Assembly: GCA_005503165.1 (NCBI GenBank)
Contig: SCNT01000038.1
Coordinates: 1 to 40,486 of the forward strand
Reading direction: 5' to 3'
DNA length: 40,486 bases
DNA from: Sphingomonadaceae bacterium 3R27E2-A
Lineage (GTDB): Bacteria; Pseudomonadota; Alphaproteobacteria; Sphingomonadales; Sphingomonadaceae
Below are positions 1-9,086 of the stretch, one piece after another (the first letter of the stretch is position 1; every line of letters begins with the position of its first letter). The notes under the pieces were generated by a model that searched no databases, was not told the origin of the DNA, and saw only the letters and a list, made by a program, of their open reading frames with translations. Both the position numbers and the translations under genes were made by a program.

Positions 1-50
1 GGGGCGAAAGGCAAGGGGGGGGCGGGATTCGGGGGGAATAGAACAGCCTA

Positions 51-195
51 ATCCTCCCTGTCGCGAAGCGATGGCGAGGGGGACCATGCGAAGCATGGTG
101 GAGGGGCAGCCGCCCTAGACTGAGGCTCAAGACATCGGCCCCTCCACCGCCCTTCGGGCGGTCCCCCTCCCCACGGCTTTGCCGCGGGGAGGATT
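51..195. repeat. Family A paired-hairpin repeat, copy A1
   Basis: Begins ATCCTCCCTGTCGC and ends GGGGAGGATT, so the outer ends are inverted. Four local hairpins are visible: a left one closed by CCTCCC/GAGG with inner stem GTCGC-GAA-GCGAT, then ACCATGC-GAA-GCATGGT, a spacer of about 40 nt, ACCGCCC-TTC-GGGCGGT, and a right one CCTCCCC-ACGGC-TTT-GCCGC-GGGGAGG. It lies 32 nt downstream of the trpC stop codon. Bases 1-50 before it are G-rich, low-complexity sequence in which I see no gene. Confidence 0.85.
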
Positions 196-227
196 AAGAA
201 AAGCAGCCCCCCGCCTCAAAGCCAAGG

Positions 228-1013
228 CTAGCCCTCCAGCAACGCCTTCGTCGCTGCGGTCACATCCTCTTGCCGCATCAGGCTTTCCCCGACGAGGAAG
301 GTCTTCACGCCGTTCGCCGCGAGGCGCCGGCAGTCGGCGTGGGTGGCGATGCCGCTTTCGCCGACGAGCAAGGTGCCGGCGGGAACCAGCTTCGCGAGGC
401 GTTCGGTGATTGCCAGGTCGGTCTCGAAAGTCTTGAGGTCACGGTTGTTGACCCCGATCAGGCGCGATTTGAGCTGGCTCAGCGCGCGGTCGAGTTCGGC
501 TTCGTCATGGACCTCGACGAGCACGTCCATACCGCGCTCGAAGGCCGCCGCCTCGATCTCGCGCATGACGCCGTCTTCGAGCGCGGCGACGATGATCAGG
601 ATGGCGTCGGCGCCGATCGCGCGCGCCTCGGCGACCTGCCAGGGGTCGATCATGAAATCCTTGCGCAGCACGGGCAGGGCGCAGGCGGTGCGCGCGGCGA
701 TCAGATATTCCTCATGGCCCTGAAACCAAGGCGCGTCGGTGAGAACCGACAGGCAGGCCGCGCCGCCGGCTTCATAGGCGCGGGCATGGTCTGTGGGGTT
801 GAAATTATTGCGAATCAGCCCCTTGGAAGGCGAAGCTTTTTTGATTTCAGCGATCAGCGCGAATTTGCCGGCGTCGATCTTCGCCTGCAGCGCCTTTTGG
901 AAACCGCGCACGGGGCCGGCGTGGATCGCGTCGAGATCGGCGATGCTGCGCGACTGGCGGCGTTCGGTGACTTCCTCGGCCTTGGTCGCCAATATTCGTG
1001 TGAGTTTGTTCAT
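228..1013 (-). CDS. trpC: Indole-3-glycerol phosphate synthase
   Basis: Catalyses ring closure of carboxyphenylamino-deoxyribulose phosphate to indole-3-glycerol phosphate in cytoplasmic tryptophan biosynthesis. The 261-residue product has the usual length of a monofunctional TrpC. Visible family motifs in order are [11 protein letters not shown] (catalytic Lys and phosphate site), [31 protein letters not shown] and LVGESGI, consistent with a TIM barrel. The start ATG overlaps the trpD stop as ATGA, so translation is probably coupled. It is the last gene of trpGDC, and no trpF fusion is present. Family A repeat A1 follows shortly after the stop and may mark the 3' end of the transcript. Confidence 0.97.
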   Translation of the reverse strand: MNKLTRILATKAEEVTERRQSRSIADLDAIHAGPVRGFQKALQAKIDAGKFALIAEIKKASPSKGLIRNNFNPTDHARAYEAGGAACLSVLTDAPWFQGHEEYLIAARTACALPVLRKDFMIDPWQVAEARAIGADAILIIVAALEDGVMREIEAAAFERGMDVLVEVHDEAELDRALSQLKSRLIGVNNRDLKTFETDLAITERLAKLVPAGTLLVGESGIATHADCRRLAANGVKTFLVGESLMRQEDVTAATKALLEG

Positions 1014-2008
1014 TTGTAAGCGATCCAGCAGTCGAGCAGCGTATTGGCGAGGCCTTTGTCGATGGCCTCGGCGGCTTCCTCGACGCCTCCGGTGCGCGTC
1101 TCGACCGCGCCCGCGACGAGCAAGGCCTCGGCGGCGTTGTAGAGCACCGCGTCTCGATAGGCGCCGGGTTCGCCCTGGAGCAGCGCGCGGAGGGCCTTTG
1201 CGTTGTAATCGGCGTCGCCGCCGCGAAGTTCCTCGAGCGGGCGCGTCGGCAGGCCGGCGTCGGCGGCATGGCTGCGCTGCATGACGACGCCTTCGGGGGT
1301 CACCACCGCGACCTCGTTGCCGCCCGCGAGCGAGAGTTCGTCGAGGCCTTCGTCGCCTGAGATGACGCGCGAATGCTCGGTGCCGAGCCGGTGCAGCGCC
1401 TCGGCATAGACGGGGACATAGGCGGGGCGCGCGATCCCGACCAGCTGGCGCGTGACGCGCGCGGGGTTGGCGAGCGGGCCCATCAGGTTGAAGATCGTGC
1501 GGCGGCCGAGCGCGCGGCGGATCGGCATGATGCGCTTCATCGCCGGGTGCCGCGTGCCCGCGAAGAGGAAGCAGATGCCGAGGTCGGCGAGCTGCGCCGC
1601 GGCCATGCGGTCGGCGCGGTCCATGTCGAGGCCGAGCGCTTCGAGTGTGTCGGCGGCGCCAGACCTGGAAGACGCAGCGCGATTTCCGTGCTTTGCCACG
1701 GGAACTTCGCACGCCGCCACGACGATCGCGACCGCGGTCGAGACGTTTAGCGTATGGTGGCCGTCGCCGCCGGTGCCGCAGACATCGATCGCGCCGGCGG
1801 GCGCCTCGATCGGAATCAGCCGGTCGCGCATCGCCTGCGCCGCGGCGGCGATCTCGACCATCGTTTCGCCGCGATCGGAGAGTGCGGTCAGGAAGCCTGC
1901 GACATTGTCGTCGCTGCCGCCACCGTCGAGCATGACGCTAAAGGCGTGCGCGGCCTCGTCAGGATCCAGCGGCGCGGCCGGATCGGGAAAGGGACCGAAA
2001 CGGCTCAT
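1010..2008 (-). CDS. trpD: Anthranilate phosphoribosyltransferase
   Basis: Transfers phosphoribosyl from PRPP to anthranilate, the second committed step of tryptophan synthesis. The 332-residue protein shows the PRPP/Mg site [15 protein letters not shown], the [21 protein letters not shown] anthranilate/PRPP region (read here as two adjacent motifs, KHGNR and [11 protein letters not shown]) and MGPLANPA, all diagnostic of TrpD. The start is chosen at the ATG that overlaps the trpG stop (ATGA); the protein then begins [10 protein letters not shown]. It also overlaps trpC by four bases, so trpG, trpD and trpC form one translationally coupled unit. It is a stand-alone TrpD, not fused to TrpG as in enterobacteria. 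Confidence 0.97.
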   Translation of the reverse strand: MSRFGPFPDPAAPLDPDEAAHAFSVMLDGGGSDDNVAGFLTALSDRGETMVEIAAAAQAMRDRLIPIEAPAGAIDVCGTGGDGHHTLNVSTAVAIVVAACEVPVAKHGNRAASSRSGAADTLEALGLDMDRADRMAAAQLADLGICFLFAGTRHPAMKRIMPIRRALGRRTIFNLMGPLANPARVTRQLVGIARPAYVPVYAEALHRLGTEHSRVISGDEGLDELSLAGGNEVAVVTPEGVVMQRSHAADAGLPTRPLEELRGGDADYNAKALRALLQGEPGAYRDAVLYNAAEALLVAGAVETRTGGVEEAAEAIDKGLANTLLDCWIAYK

Positions 2009-2595
2009 GCCGTTTGGCGTTCTTGTACCGGCAGGCCCGCGCTCGTCATGAAATTGGCGAGCATCGCATGGCCATGTTCGGTGGCGATGCTTTCGGGGTG
2101 GAATTGCACGCCGTGGATCGGGAGGTCGGCGTGGCGGAAACCCATCACCGCGCCGTCGTCGCTGGTCGCGTTGATGAGCAGGCTCGACGGAATGTCGACT
2201 ACTTCGAGGCTGTGATAGCGCGTCGCGGTGAGCGGCGAGGGCAGGCCGGCGAACAGCCCGCTGCCGTCGTGGCAGACCGGCGAGGTCTTGCCGTGCATCA
2301 GGTGGCCGCGCTGGACGGTGCCGCCGAAATGCTGGCCGATCGCCTGGTGGCCGAGACATACGCCGAGCAGCGGCCGCGCGGCGTCGGCGCAGGCGGCGAC
2401 GAGGTCGAGGCTGATCCCCGCCTCGTTGGGGGTGCAGGGGCCGGGCGAGATGAGGATCGCCTCGGCACCGGTCGCAAGCGCTTCGACGGCGGTCAGCGCG
2501 TCGTTGCGCTCGACGCGGACGTCGGCGCCCAGCTCGATCAGATAATGAACGAGGTTGAAGGTGAAGCTGTCATAATTGTCGATGACGAGGATCAT
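2005..2595 (-). CDS. trpG: Anthranilate synthase component II (glutamine amidotransferase)
   Basis: Provides ammonia from glutamine to TrpE for anthranilate synthesis; such subunits may also serve PabB for 4-amino-4-deoxychorismate. The 196-residue protein starts [19 protein letters not shown], the standard N-terminus of the family, and carries the class I amidotransferase triad: Cys in [13 protein letters not shown] and His/Glu in [13 protein letters not shown]. The next gene upstream on this strand is not trpE but a secreted hydrolase and repeat A2. In the 82-base leader between A2 and the start, the minus strand contains a small hairpin AGTCC-N7-GGACT. I see no tryptophan-rich leader peptide. 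Confidence 0.96.
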   Translation of the reverse strand: MILVIDNYDSFTFNLVHYLIELGADVRVERNDALTAVEALATGAEAILISPGPCTPNEAGISLDLVAACADAARPLLGVCLGHQAIGQHFGGTVQRGHLMHGKTSPVCHDGSGLFAGLPSPLTATRYHSLEVVDIPSSLLINATSDDGAVMGFRHADLPIHGVQFHPESIATEHGHAMLANFMTSAGLPVQERQTA

Positions 2596-2677
2596 GGGTG
2601 AGGGCCGTAAAGCGGGAAGCCGCGCGAGTGAAGCAATAAGTCCTTTTGGTCGGACTAAGCGGGATTCGCGAGCAATG

Positions 2678-2824
2678 ATCCTCCCTGTCGCGAAGCGATG
2701 GGGAGGGGGACCATGCAAAGCATGGTGGAGGGGCGGGACCTTGAACCGAGGCATGGGGCATCTGCCCCTCCACCACCCTTCGGGCGGTCCCCCTCCCCAT
2801 GACCTGCGGTCACGGGGAGGGTAT
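2678..2824. repeat. Family A paired-hairpin repeat, copy A2
   Basis: Left hairpin CCTCCC-TGTCGC-GAA-GCGATG-GGGAGG, then ACCATGC-AAA-GCATGGT, a spacer, ACCACCC-TTC-GGGCGGT and right hairpin CCTCCCC-ATGACC-TGC-GGTCAC-GGGGAGG. The right inner stem (GACC/GGTC) differs from the other copies but is still paired. The element ends one base from the stop codon of the hydrolase gene and lies 82 bases upstream of trpG, so it sits between two genes on the same strand. Confidence 0.85.
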
Positions 2825-2825
2825 C

Positions 2826-3887
2826 TTATTCCGCCATCAGCTTCGCGAGATCGTCTTTCCAGAATTTCGCCCAAGTATGCGTGCTGTGGCCCTTGGTTTC
2901 AGGACTCGCCGCGATCAGGATGAACTTGGCGCGGCGCATGCGCGGCGCGGCCTTTTCGGCGATGCCGTAGAGCGGCGGGTTGATAAAATCGTCGGCGCTG
3001 TTGATCCACAGGACCGGGACGGTGATCTTTTCAAGGCCGGCCCAGGGGTTGTAGGTGCGCGAGCTTTCGAGCTGGTAGATGGTGTCATTGGCGTCGCCCC
3101 GGCCATAGACGCGCGCAAAGGCTTCATCCTTGTATTTTTCGGCAGCCTCGCGCGTCGGGAACTGCGCCTGCAGGGCATAGGGGTTGGCGCCCGCGATTAT
3201 GCTCAGGGTCGCTGCGGTGCGCAGGCCCGCAGCGGGCGGCGCGCTGTAATTGCCGTCCTGCCAGGCGGGATCGGCCTTGATCGCGTCGATCGACAGCGTG
3301 CGCCACATGCGATTCTGCCCCGCGATCTCGACCGGCAGGCAGGCGAAGGGGGCGAGGCGCTCGGCGAAGCCGGGCCAGGTCTCGCCCCAGACGAATGCGT
3401 GCATGCAGCCCATCGAGGTGCCGAGGATGAGCTTGAGCTTCTGCACTCCGAGCTTTTCGGTGAGCAGCCGGTGCTGCGCGGCGACCATGTCGGCATAGTC
3501 ATATTTGGGGAATTTCATGCGGAGGCCGTCGCTGGGCTTCGACGAGCCGCCGTGGCCGATGTTGTCGGGGAGGATCACATAATATTTGCTGGTGTCGAGC
3601 GGCTGGCCGGGGCCGTAGAGTTCGTTCGCGAACTGCGGCTGGAAGAATTGCTTCCCGCTGCCGCCGGTGCCGTGGAGGATCATCACGGCGTTGGTGACAT
3701 TGCCCGCCTTGTCGCGCTGCGGGGTGCCGAGCGTGGTGTAGTGGAGCCGCAGCTCGGGCAGTTTTTCGCCGGTGGCGAAGGTGAAATCCTTGAGGATCGC
3801 ATCGGCTTCGCTCGCGCCTTCGACTTGGGCCTGAGCGGGGGTGGGGGATGCGAGGAGCAGGGCGAGGGGGGCGAGGATTTTCAGCAT
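2826..3887 (-). CDS. Secreted MetX-like alpha/beta-hydrolase
   Basis: A 353-residue alpha/beta-hydrolase of the homoserine O-acetyltransferase (MetX)-like group, probably periplasmic. The N-terminus [20 protein letters not shown] is a good Sec signal peptide cleaved after AQA. The fold is supported by an oxyanion-type ILHGTGG stretch, the nucleophile elbow [11 protein letters not shown] (Ser about 158), an Asp in [10 protein letters not shown] and the late His in TKGHSTHTW. True MetX proteins are cytoplasmic and usually carry GGSMGG at the elbow; here it is GTSMGC and the protein is exported, so methionine synthesis is unlikely. The substrate is unknown. It lies between trpE and trpGDC on the same strand, flanked by repeat C1 upstream and repeat A2 at its stop codon. 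Confidence 0.85.
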   Translation of the reverse strand: MLKILAPLALLLASPTPAQAQVEGASEADAILKDFTFATGEKLPELRLHYTTLGTPQRDKAGNVTNAVMILHGTGGSGKQFFQPQFANELYGPGQPLDTSKYYVILPDNIGHGGSSKPSDGLRMKFPKYDYADMVAAQHRLLTEKLGVQKLKLILGTSMGCMHAFVWGETWPGFAERLAPFACLPVEIAGQNRMWRTLSIDAIKADPAWQDGNYSAPPAAGLRTAATLSIIAGANPYALQAQFPTREAAEKYKDEAFARVYGRGDANDTIYQLESSRTYNPWAGLEKITVPVLWINSADDFINPPLYGIAEKAAPRMRRAKFILIAASPETKGHSTHTWAKFWKDDLAKLMAE

Positions 3888-3989
3888 GGGCGAGGGGTAG
3901 CGCGTTTGTCGAGCGGAGATAAGCCCCGTCGAGGACGTTGGGACGTCGGATGTCCGCTTTGGGGCGGCGAGCGGACGTTCGTCCTATCC

Positions 3990-4066
3990 CGTTCCCCGGC
4001 GAAAGCCGGGGCCCCTGATGCGAGGCCTGTGCCTGCAATCTGGACCCCGGCTTGCGCCGGGGAACG
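3990..4066. repeat. Family C paired-hairpin repeat, copy C1
   Basis: Inverted outer ends CGTTCCCCGGC and GCCGGGGAACG enclose a spacer. The left half is itself a hairpin, CCCCGGC-GAAA-GCCGGGG, and the right half is CCCCGGC-TTGC-GCCGGGG. It begins 18 bases downstream of the trpE stop codon, in the 197-base gap before the hydrolase gene. Nothing else is apparent in this gap. Confidence 0.8.
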
Positions 4067-4084
4067 GCAAGATTCTCCCGAAAG

Positions 4085-5602
4085 CTACTGGCCGTAACCC
4101 GGGGTGCCCGCGATCCGCACCGCTTCACGCGCCGCCGCGAACAAGGCGCCGGCCTTGGCCTCGCATTCGCGCTGTTCATAGGCGGGGTCGCTGTCCGCGA
4201 CGATGCCGGCGCCCGCCTGGACGTGCATCTCGCCGTCCTTGACGATCGCGGTCCTGAGCACGATGCAGCTGTCCATGTTTCCGTCGGGGGCGAAATAGCC
4301 GACGCCGCCGGCATAAGGTCCGCGTGCATCCGCTTCGAGTTCGGCGATGATCTGGCAGGCGCGCACCTTGGGGGCGCCGCTGACGGTGCCCGCGGGGAAG
4401 CCCGCGAACAGCGCGTCGATGGCGTCCTTGTCGGGCGCGATGCGGCCGATGACGTTCGATACGATGTGCATGACGTGGCTGTAATATTCGACGGTATAGC
4501 TGTCGGTGACGACGACGCTTCCCCCGACCGCGGCGCGGCCGACGTCGTTGCGGCCGAGGTCGAGCAGCATCAGATGCTCGGCGCGTTCCTTGGGATCGGC
4601 GAGCAGGCTGTCGCGGTTCTCGACATCCTCGGCGCCGGTGCGACCGCGCGGGCGGGTTCCCGCGATCGGGCGGATCGTGATCTCGCCGTCCCTGACACGG
4701 ACCAGGATTTCGGGCGACGAGCCGATCAGCGCGAAGCCGGGCAGGTCGAGGAAATAGAGGAAGGGCGAAGGGTTCACGCGGCGTAGCGCGCGGTAGAGAT
4801 CGAAGGGCGGCAGGTCGAAGGGGGTCGAGAAGCGCTGCGACAGCACGACCTGGAAGATGTCGCCCGCGGCGATATAGTCCTTGGCGGTCGCGACCATCGA
4901 CGCGAAATGCTGCGGCGTGATTGCAGGATTGGCGGTGATGGCAGCGGGGTCGGTTAGCGTGGTCGCGCGCGCCGCATGCGGATTGGCGCTTGCGAGGCGC
5001 GCGGCGATGGTTTCGAGTTTGTCCTCGGCGGCGTCGATCATCCGGTCGATCGCCCCATTTTCATCCGGCCAGATCGGCGCGATCAGAAAGAGTTCGTCGG
5101 CGAGGCGGTCGAAGACGAGGATGACCGTCGGGCGCACGAACACCATGTCGGGCAGGCCGAGCCCGGCGCCGGGGGCTCGCGGGATGCGCTCGACGAGTCC
5201 GATGGCCTCATAGGCGAAGAAGCCGACGAGCGTCGCGAGCGCCTTGGGCAGCGCCGCGGGCACGGTGAAGCGGCATTCGGCGACGAGGTCGCGCAGCGCC
5301 TGCAGCGCGGGTCCGGCGACGGGGGCGAAGGTGTCGCGGTCGTGCTGCCAGCTGCGGTTGATGCGCGCGGCGTCGCCGCGCACCTCGAGCATCAGGTCGG
5401 GATCGAGCCCCAGCAGGCTGTAGCGCCCGCGCGTCTCGCCGCTTTCGACCGATTCGAGCACCCAGTCGCCGCGGCCGGGCTCGATCAGCTTGAGCGCCGC
5501 CGAGACCGGGGTCTCGACGTCGGCGATGAGGCGCTGCCAGACGACCGCGCCGTCGCCGCGCGCGAGCGCCTCGAGCGCCGCAGCCCTGCCTTCGAGCGCC
5601 AC
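4085..5602 (-). CDS. trpE: Anthranilate synthase component I
   Basis: Converts chorismate to anthranilate with ammonia from TrpG; first step of tryptophan synthesis and normally feedback-inhibited by tryptophan. The 505-residue length fits TrpE. The N-terminal regulatory region retains VLESVESGETRGRYSLLG, resembling the LLES-type tryptophan-binding segment. The C-terminal chorismate-binding domain shows SPEILVRV, IRPIAGTRPRGRT, LLDLGRNDVGRAA, HVMHIVSNVIGRI, FPAGTVSGAPKVRA and YAGGVGYF. The start is a GTG lying one base after the ppiD stop (TAAGGTG); the Shine-Dalgarno sequence is weak, so the exact start is moderately certain. It probably follows ppiD on one transcript and is physically separated from trpGDC by a hydrolase gene. 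Confidence 0.95.
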   Translation of the reverse strand: MALEGRAAALEALARGDGAVVWQRLIADVETPVSAALKLIEPGRGDWVLESVESGETRGRYSLLGLDPDLMLEVRGDAARINRSWQHDRDTFAPVAGPALQALRDLVAECRFTVPAALPKALATLVGFFAYEAIGLVERIPRAPGAGLGLPDMVFVRPTVILVFDRLADELFLIAPIWPDENGAIDRMIDAAEDKLETIAARLASANPHAARATTLTDPAAITANPAITPQHFASMVATAKDYIAAGDIFQVVLSQRFSTPFDLPPFDLYRALRRVNPSPFLYFLDLPGFALIGSSPEILVRVRDGEITIRPIAGTRPRGRTGAEDVENRDSLLADPKERAEHLMLLDLGRNDVGRAAVGGSVVVTDSYTVEYYSHVMHIVSNVIGRIAPDKDAIDALFAGFPAGTVSGAPKVRACQIIAELEADARGPYAGGVGYFAPDGNMDSCIVLRTAIVKDGEMHVQAGAGIVADSDPAYEQRECEAKAGALFAAAREAVRIAGTPGYGQ

Positions 5603-5603
5603 C

Positions 5604-7544
5604 TTATTGCGCGACCGGGGTTTTGCCGGTCAGTTCGTCGCGCAGCTGTTTGACCAGCTTCTGGTTGATCTTCACCCCGACGCGGCGCTTCGCCTCGGCG
5701 ATCAGCTGTTCGGCGAGTTCGGGGCCGAACTGCTTGGAGAGCGATTGCGAGAGGCCGGCCACCAGCGCAGGCTCGACTTCCTTGGCGTCGGGGCGCTTCA
5801 CCTCGCCGAGCTGCAGCACCATCCAGCCGCGGTTGCCCGGGATTTCGAGCGTCTTGACGGTGTTCGGCGCCATCGAAAAGAGCAGGGCGAGTTCGGGAGG
5901 CACGCGCTCGCCGTTACGACCCAGCTCGCCGCGGCGTCCGCCGATCGTCTGGATGCCGCCCACCTGCGGCCCGGCGGCGCGCACGGCGTCGGCGAAGCTT
6001 GCCTTGCCCTCGACCGCCTTGACGATAGCGCGCGCCTTGTCGCGCGAGACCTTCTGGCCCTGCGCGAGCTTCCAGTCGGCGAGCAGATCGCCGCGGATCT
6101 GCGCGAAGGGCGGCGGCGCGGCGGGGACGATCGACTTCACCGCATAGACGGCGAATTTCTCGTTCTCGACCAGTTGGGCGAGGTGCGTCTCGCCCTCGCT
6201 GGCGCCCTGGAAGGCCTGCGCCATCATCGGCGCGAGCTCGGCGGGGAGCGTATAGGCGGGCTGCCCCGGGGCGCGGCCGCTTGGCAGGATCGCGGGGGTC
6301 TCGACGAGGGTCAGCTTGCGGTCGCCGGCAATCTCCTCGATCGACACGCCGCTGTTCGCAGCGTCCTGGACGGCGTTATAATAAGTGATCAGCGCTTCCT
6401 CGGCCTTGTTCTTTTCGAGCTGAGCGCGGATTTCGGGGGTCGCCTGCTCGAGCGTCCTGGCCGCGGTGGTCTTGATCGCGTCGACCTGCGCCACCGACCA
6501 GCCGAGGTCGGTCTGTGTCGGGCCGAGCACGTCGCCGCGCTTGGCGGCGAAGGCGGCCTTGGCGGCGGCGGCGTTGGTCAGCCCCGAATAGGCGGTCTGG
6601 GTGACGTCGCCTGAAGGCGCGGCGGTGAGCCCCGCCGCCTGCGCGGCGGCGGCGAGCGAGGTGCCGCCGCGGACCTTGGCGGCGATCGCGTTGGCGGCGG
6701 CCTGGTCGGGGGCGATCACCTGCATGAAGCGGCGCGTCTCGCTGGCGGCGAAGCGCGCGGCATTGGCCTTGTAGAGGTCGGCGATTTCCTTGTCGGTCAC
6801 TGCGGGAACCGGCGCGACGTTACGGTCGAACACCGCATATTGCAGGATCCGGCGCTCGGGGATGCTGAAGCGCGAGCGATTGTCCTTGAGATATTGCTGC
6901 AGCGCCGCGTCGCCCGGGTCGTTCGACGGGGCGAAGCTGCTGGCGGGGATGAAGGTCGCCTGGCCGCGGCGTTCCTCGACGAGCAGCGCAGCGTAGGGGA
7001 ACGCCATCGCGTTGCCGGTGCGCGGCGTGGTGCCGGCGGGCAGCGCCAGTTGCTGCATCATCAACAAGGTTTCGATCTGGCGGCGCAGTTGCATCTCGCT
7101 CACGCCGCTTTCGCGCAGATAGGCATCGTAGCGCGCCTGGTCGAAACTGCCCGAGACCCCCGCGAATGCGTCGGCGATCTGGCCGTCGACGAGGCGCTTG
7201 CTGACCCCGAAGCCCAAATCGCGCGCGAACTGGCGGAAGGCCGCGCCCTGGATCACGTCGTCGAGCACCAGGTCGAAGCCGCCTTCCTCGATAAAGGCCT
7301 CGCGGGTGAGACCCGGCTGCTGCTGGCGGGCGCGGTCATAGGCCTGGTTGATGCTCTGGCGCAGTTCGGCGAGGCCGATCTGCTCGTCGCCGACATCGGC
7401 GACGGTGGTGTCGCCCATGCCGCCGCCGAAACCCGTGTTGCCGACGTCGCTCAGCGCAAAGAGCACGCCAATGAGGCCGATGAAGGCGAGGGCGAAGATC
7501 TTGCCGAAGGTGGAGGAAAAGAGGCTGCGGATCGCGGTAATCAT
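5604..7544 (-). CDS. ppiD: PpiD-type periplasmic peptidyl-prolyl isomerase / SurA-like chaperone
   Basis: Membrane-anchored folding factor for proteins leaving the Sec translocon. The 646-residue protein starts with a short cytoplasmic segment and one transmembrane helix (about residues 15-33, GKIFALAFIGLIGVLFALS), then a SurA_N-like region (ELRQSINQAYDRARQQQPG and following), a central parvulin-like region and a long C-terminal region (FAQIRGDLLADWKLAQGQK). This order matches PpiD. The central rotamase domain is divergent, so chaperone activity is safer to infer than isomerase activity. It is divergent from tpiA across a 155-base gap, and trpE follows one base after its stop. Confidence 0.9.
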   Translation of the reverse strand: MITAIRSLFSSTFGKIFALAFIGLIGVLFALSDVGNTGFGGGMGDTTVADVGDEQIGLAELRQSINQAYDRARQQQPGLTREAFIEEGGFDLVLDDVIQGAAFRQFARDLGFGVSKRLVDGQIADAFAGVSGSFDQARYDAYLRESGVSEMQLRRQIETLLMMQQLALPAGTTPRTGNAMAFPYAALLVEERRGQATFIPASSFAPSNDPGDAALQQYLKDNRSRFSIPERRILQYAVFDRNVAPVPAVTDKEIADLYKANAARFAASETRRFMQVIAPDQAAANAIAAKVRGGTSLAAAAQAAGLTAAPSGDVTQTAYSGLTNAAAAKAAFAAKRGDVLGPTQTDLGWSVAQVDAIKTTAARTLEQATPEIRAQLEKNKAEEALITYYNAVQDAANSGVSIEEIAGDRKLTLVETPAILPSGRAPGQPAYTLPAELAPMMAQAFQGASEGETHLAQLVENEKFAVYAVKSIVPAAPPPFAQIRGDLLADWKLAQGQKVSRDKARAIVKAVEGKASFADAVRAAGPQVGGIQTIGGRRGELGRNGERVPPELALLFSMAPNTVKTLEIPGNRGWMVLQLGEVKRPDAKEVEPALVAGLSQSLSKQFGPELAEQLIAEAKRRVGVKINQKLVKQLRDELTGKTPVAQ

Positions 7545-7637
7545 CGGGCGGGCATTCTTTCGGGCGGGCGCGCGGACGCGCGGTTCGGTGCGGCTTTAGG
7601 CGGGACGGGCGAGCGCATCAAGGCGGGAAAGGCGGCT

Positions 7638-7667
7638 TGCCTATGCCGCCCGCGCGCCGCTAGGGCG
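7638..7667 (+). promoter_or_regulatory. Candidate tpiA promoter
   Basis: In the 155-base gap between the divergent ppiD and tpiA genes, TTGCCT (7638-7643) and TAGGGC (7662-7667) are 18 bp apart on the plus strand, a plausible -35/-10 pair. A purine-rich site, GGGAAGGGAGCGAAG, precedes the tpiA ATG. This is pattern reading only. Confidence 0.35.
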
Positions 7668-7699
7668 GCGACTGGCATTGATCCGGGAAGGGAGCGAAG

Positions 7700-8458
7700 A
7701 TGGTGCGGCGCAAATATGTGGTCGGCAACTGGAAGATGAACGGGCTGTCGGACGCGGTCGCCGAAGCGCAGGCGATCTTCGCCGCGGCGGCCGAGTATCC
7801 AGCGGTGGAGGTCGCGATCTGCCCGCCCTTCACGCTGATCGGCGCGATGGCGGCGGCGCTGCCCGAAACCGCGATCGGCGGGCAGGACTGCCACGCCGCG
7901 GCGTCGGGCGCCTATACCGGGTCGGTGGCGGCGCCGATGCTGGTCGACGCGGGGGCGACGCTGGTGATCGTCGGGCATAGCGAGCGGCGCGAGGGTTGCG
8001 GCGAGAGCGATGCCGATGTGCGGGCTAAGGCCGCGGCGGCGCTCGCCGCGGGGCTGGACGTGATCCTGTGCGTGGGCGAGCCGCGCGCGGTGCGCGAGTC
8101 GGGCGGGGCGATCGACTATGTGCTGGCGCAGGTGCGCGAATCGCTGCCCGGCGAGTTCGACCCGGCGCGCCTCGCGATCGCCTATGAGCCGATCTGGGCG
8201 ATCGGGACCGGGCTGGTGCCCACGCTGGATGATGTCGCGGCGATGCATGGCGCGATCCGCGCGGCGCTGGCCGAGCGGATCGGCGCGGAGGCGGACGTCA
8301 TGCGCCTGCTCTACGGCGGGTCGGTCAATGGCGAGAATGCCGCGGAGCTGTTGGGCGCTGGCGATGTCGACGGCGCGCTGGTGGGCGGGGCGAGCCTGAC
8401 CGCGGCGAAGTTCCTGCCGATCGTGGCGGCGGGGGCGACGAGATTGCTAGCGGGTTGA
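7700..8458 (+). CDS. tpiA: Triosephosphate isomerase
   Basis: Interconverts dihydroxyacetone phosphate and glyceraldehyde 3-phosphate in central carbon metabolism. The 252-residue TIM barrel has all catalytic residues: Asn10 and Lys12 in VVGNWKMNG, His93 in IVGHSERRE and Glu163 in AYEPIWAIGTG, where the following loop 6 is intact, plus LYGGSVNGEN near the C-terminus for phosphate binding. The ATG is preceded by a strong purine-rich ribosome-binding site. secG follows after 76 bases and then pyrG, so the three may share a transcript. Confidence 0.97.
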   Translation: MVRRKYVVGNWKMNGLSDAVAEAQAIFAAAAEYPAVEVAICPPFTLIGAMAAALPETAIGGQDCHAAASGAYTGSVAAPMLVDAGATLVIVGHSERREGCGESDADVRAKAAAALAAGLDVILCVGEPRAVRESGGAIDYVLAQVRESLPGEFDPARLAIAYEPIWAIGTGLVPTLDDVAAMHGAIRAALAERIGAEADVMRLLYGGSVNGENAAELLGAGDVDGALVGGASLTAAKFLPIVAAGATRLLAG

Positions 8459-8534
8459 AGAAATCGCCCGCCCTCTCTATGTGCACCGCCAGATCGGCCG
8501 CATCGCGGCCCCACAGATTTTCCGGGAACCATCG

Positions 8535-8969
8535 ATGTCGAACCTCTTCACCTTCCTGCTCGTCGTCCAGGCCGTCGTCGCCGCTGCGATGATCGGGGTC
8601 ATCCTGATGCAGAAGTCGGAAGGCGGCGGGCTCGGCGTCGGGGGCAGCCCCGCGGGCCTGCTTTCGGCGCGCGGCGCGGCCGATTTCATGACGCGCGCGA
8701 CCACCGTCCTCGCCACCGCCTTCGTCGCGCTGTCGATCATCCTCGCTGCAATGGCATCGGTGCGAGGTTCGGGCGGTTCGACAATCGACACCTCGCTGTC
8801 GAAGGCCGGCCAGGCCACCCCGGCTGCCGGCGGCGCTTCGCCGCTGACCGGTCCCGCCCAGGCGCCTGCGACGGGCGCGCCGCAGGCGCTGCCGGGCGAC
8901 GATCCGCTCGCTGCCGCGGCCGCCGCGGGCGCGCCGCCGGCCGAGGCCCCGGCTCCCGCCAAGAAGTAA
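8535..8969 (+). CDS. secG: Protein translocase subunit SecG
   Basis: Auxiliary subunit of the SecYEG inner-membrane channel. The 144-residue protein has two transmembrane segments (about residues 3-24 and 53-75) joined by the signature cytoplasmic loop LMQKSEGGGLGVGGSP, and a region SARGAADFMTRATTVLAT typical of SecG. The C-terminal third is an Ala/Pro/Gly-rich low-complexity tail, as in many alphaproteobacterial SecG proteins. The start is the ATG that gives MSNLFTFLLVVQ. It sits between tpiA and pyrG. Confidence 0.95.
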   Translation: MSNLFTFLLVVQAVVAAAMIGVILMQKSEGGGLGVGGSPAGLLSARGAADFMTRATTVLATAFVALSIILAAMASVRGSGGSTIDTSLSKAGQATPAAGGASPLTGPAQAPATGAPQALPGDDPLAAAAAAGAPPAEAPAPAKK

Positions 8970-9012
8970 GTGGCGGCGCCGGCGGCGCCTCCCGCTCCCC
9001 GCATTCGCAGGC

Positions 9013-9057
9013 GGCGGAATTATTTCCGCCGTTCGCGATTCGACGGCTTGCGCCGTC
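9013..9057. other. Two perfect hairpins between secG and pyrG
   Basis: GGCGGAA-TTAT-TTCCGCC (9013-9030) and GACGGC-TTGC-GCCGTC (9042-9057) are perfect short inverted repeats in the 117-base secG-pyrG gap. Neither is followed by a T run, so intrinsic termination is doubtful. They could be an mRNA processing site or a degenerate intergenic repeat. Confidence 0.45.
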
Positions 9058-9086
9058 CCCCTCCTGTTGAGTAAGTCTTTCCTCCC

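Noticed and set aside
51..195. CRISPR-like or IS-end interpretation of the family A repeats
   Set aside because: Copies are single and dispersed with no regular spacers, and no transposase or cas gene accompanies them.
2596..2677. Tryptophan attenuator before trpG
   Set aside because: There is a small AGTCC/GGACT hairpin, but no leader peptide with Trp codons and no T run, so attenuation is not supported.
2826..3887. Annotation as homoserine O-acetyltransferase (metX)
   Set aside because: Signal peptide and altered nucleophile elbow (GTSMGC rather than GGSMGG) argue against the cytoplasmic methionine-pathway enzyme.
2799..4097. Plus-strand open frame opposite the secreted hydrolase
   Set aside because: The minus strand has a signal peptide and a complete catalytic triad; the plus-strand product is low-complexity and runs through repeat C1.
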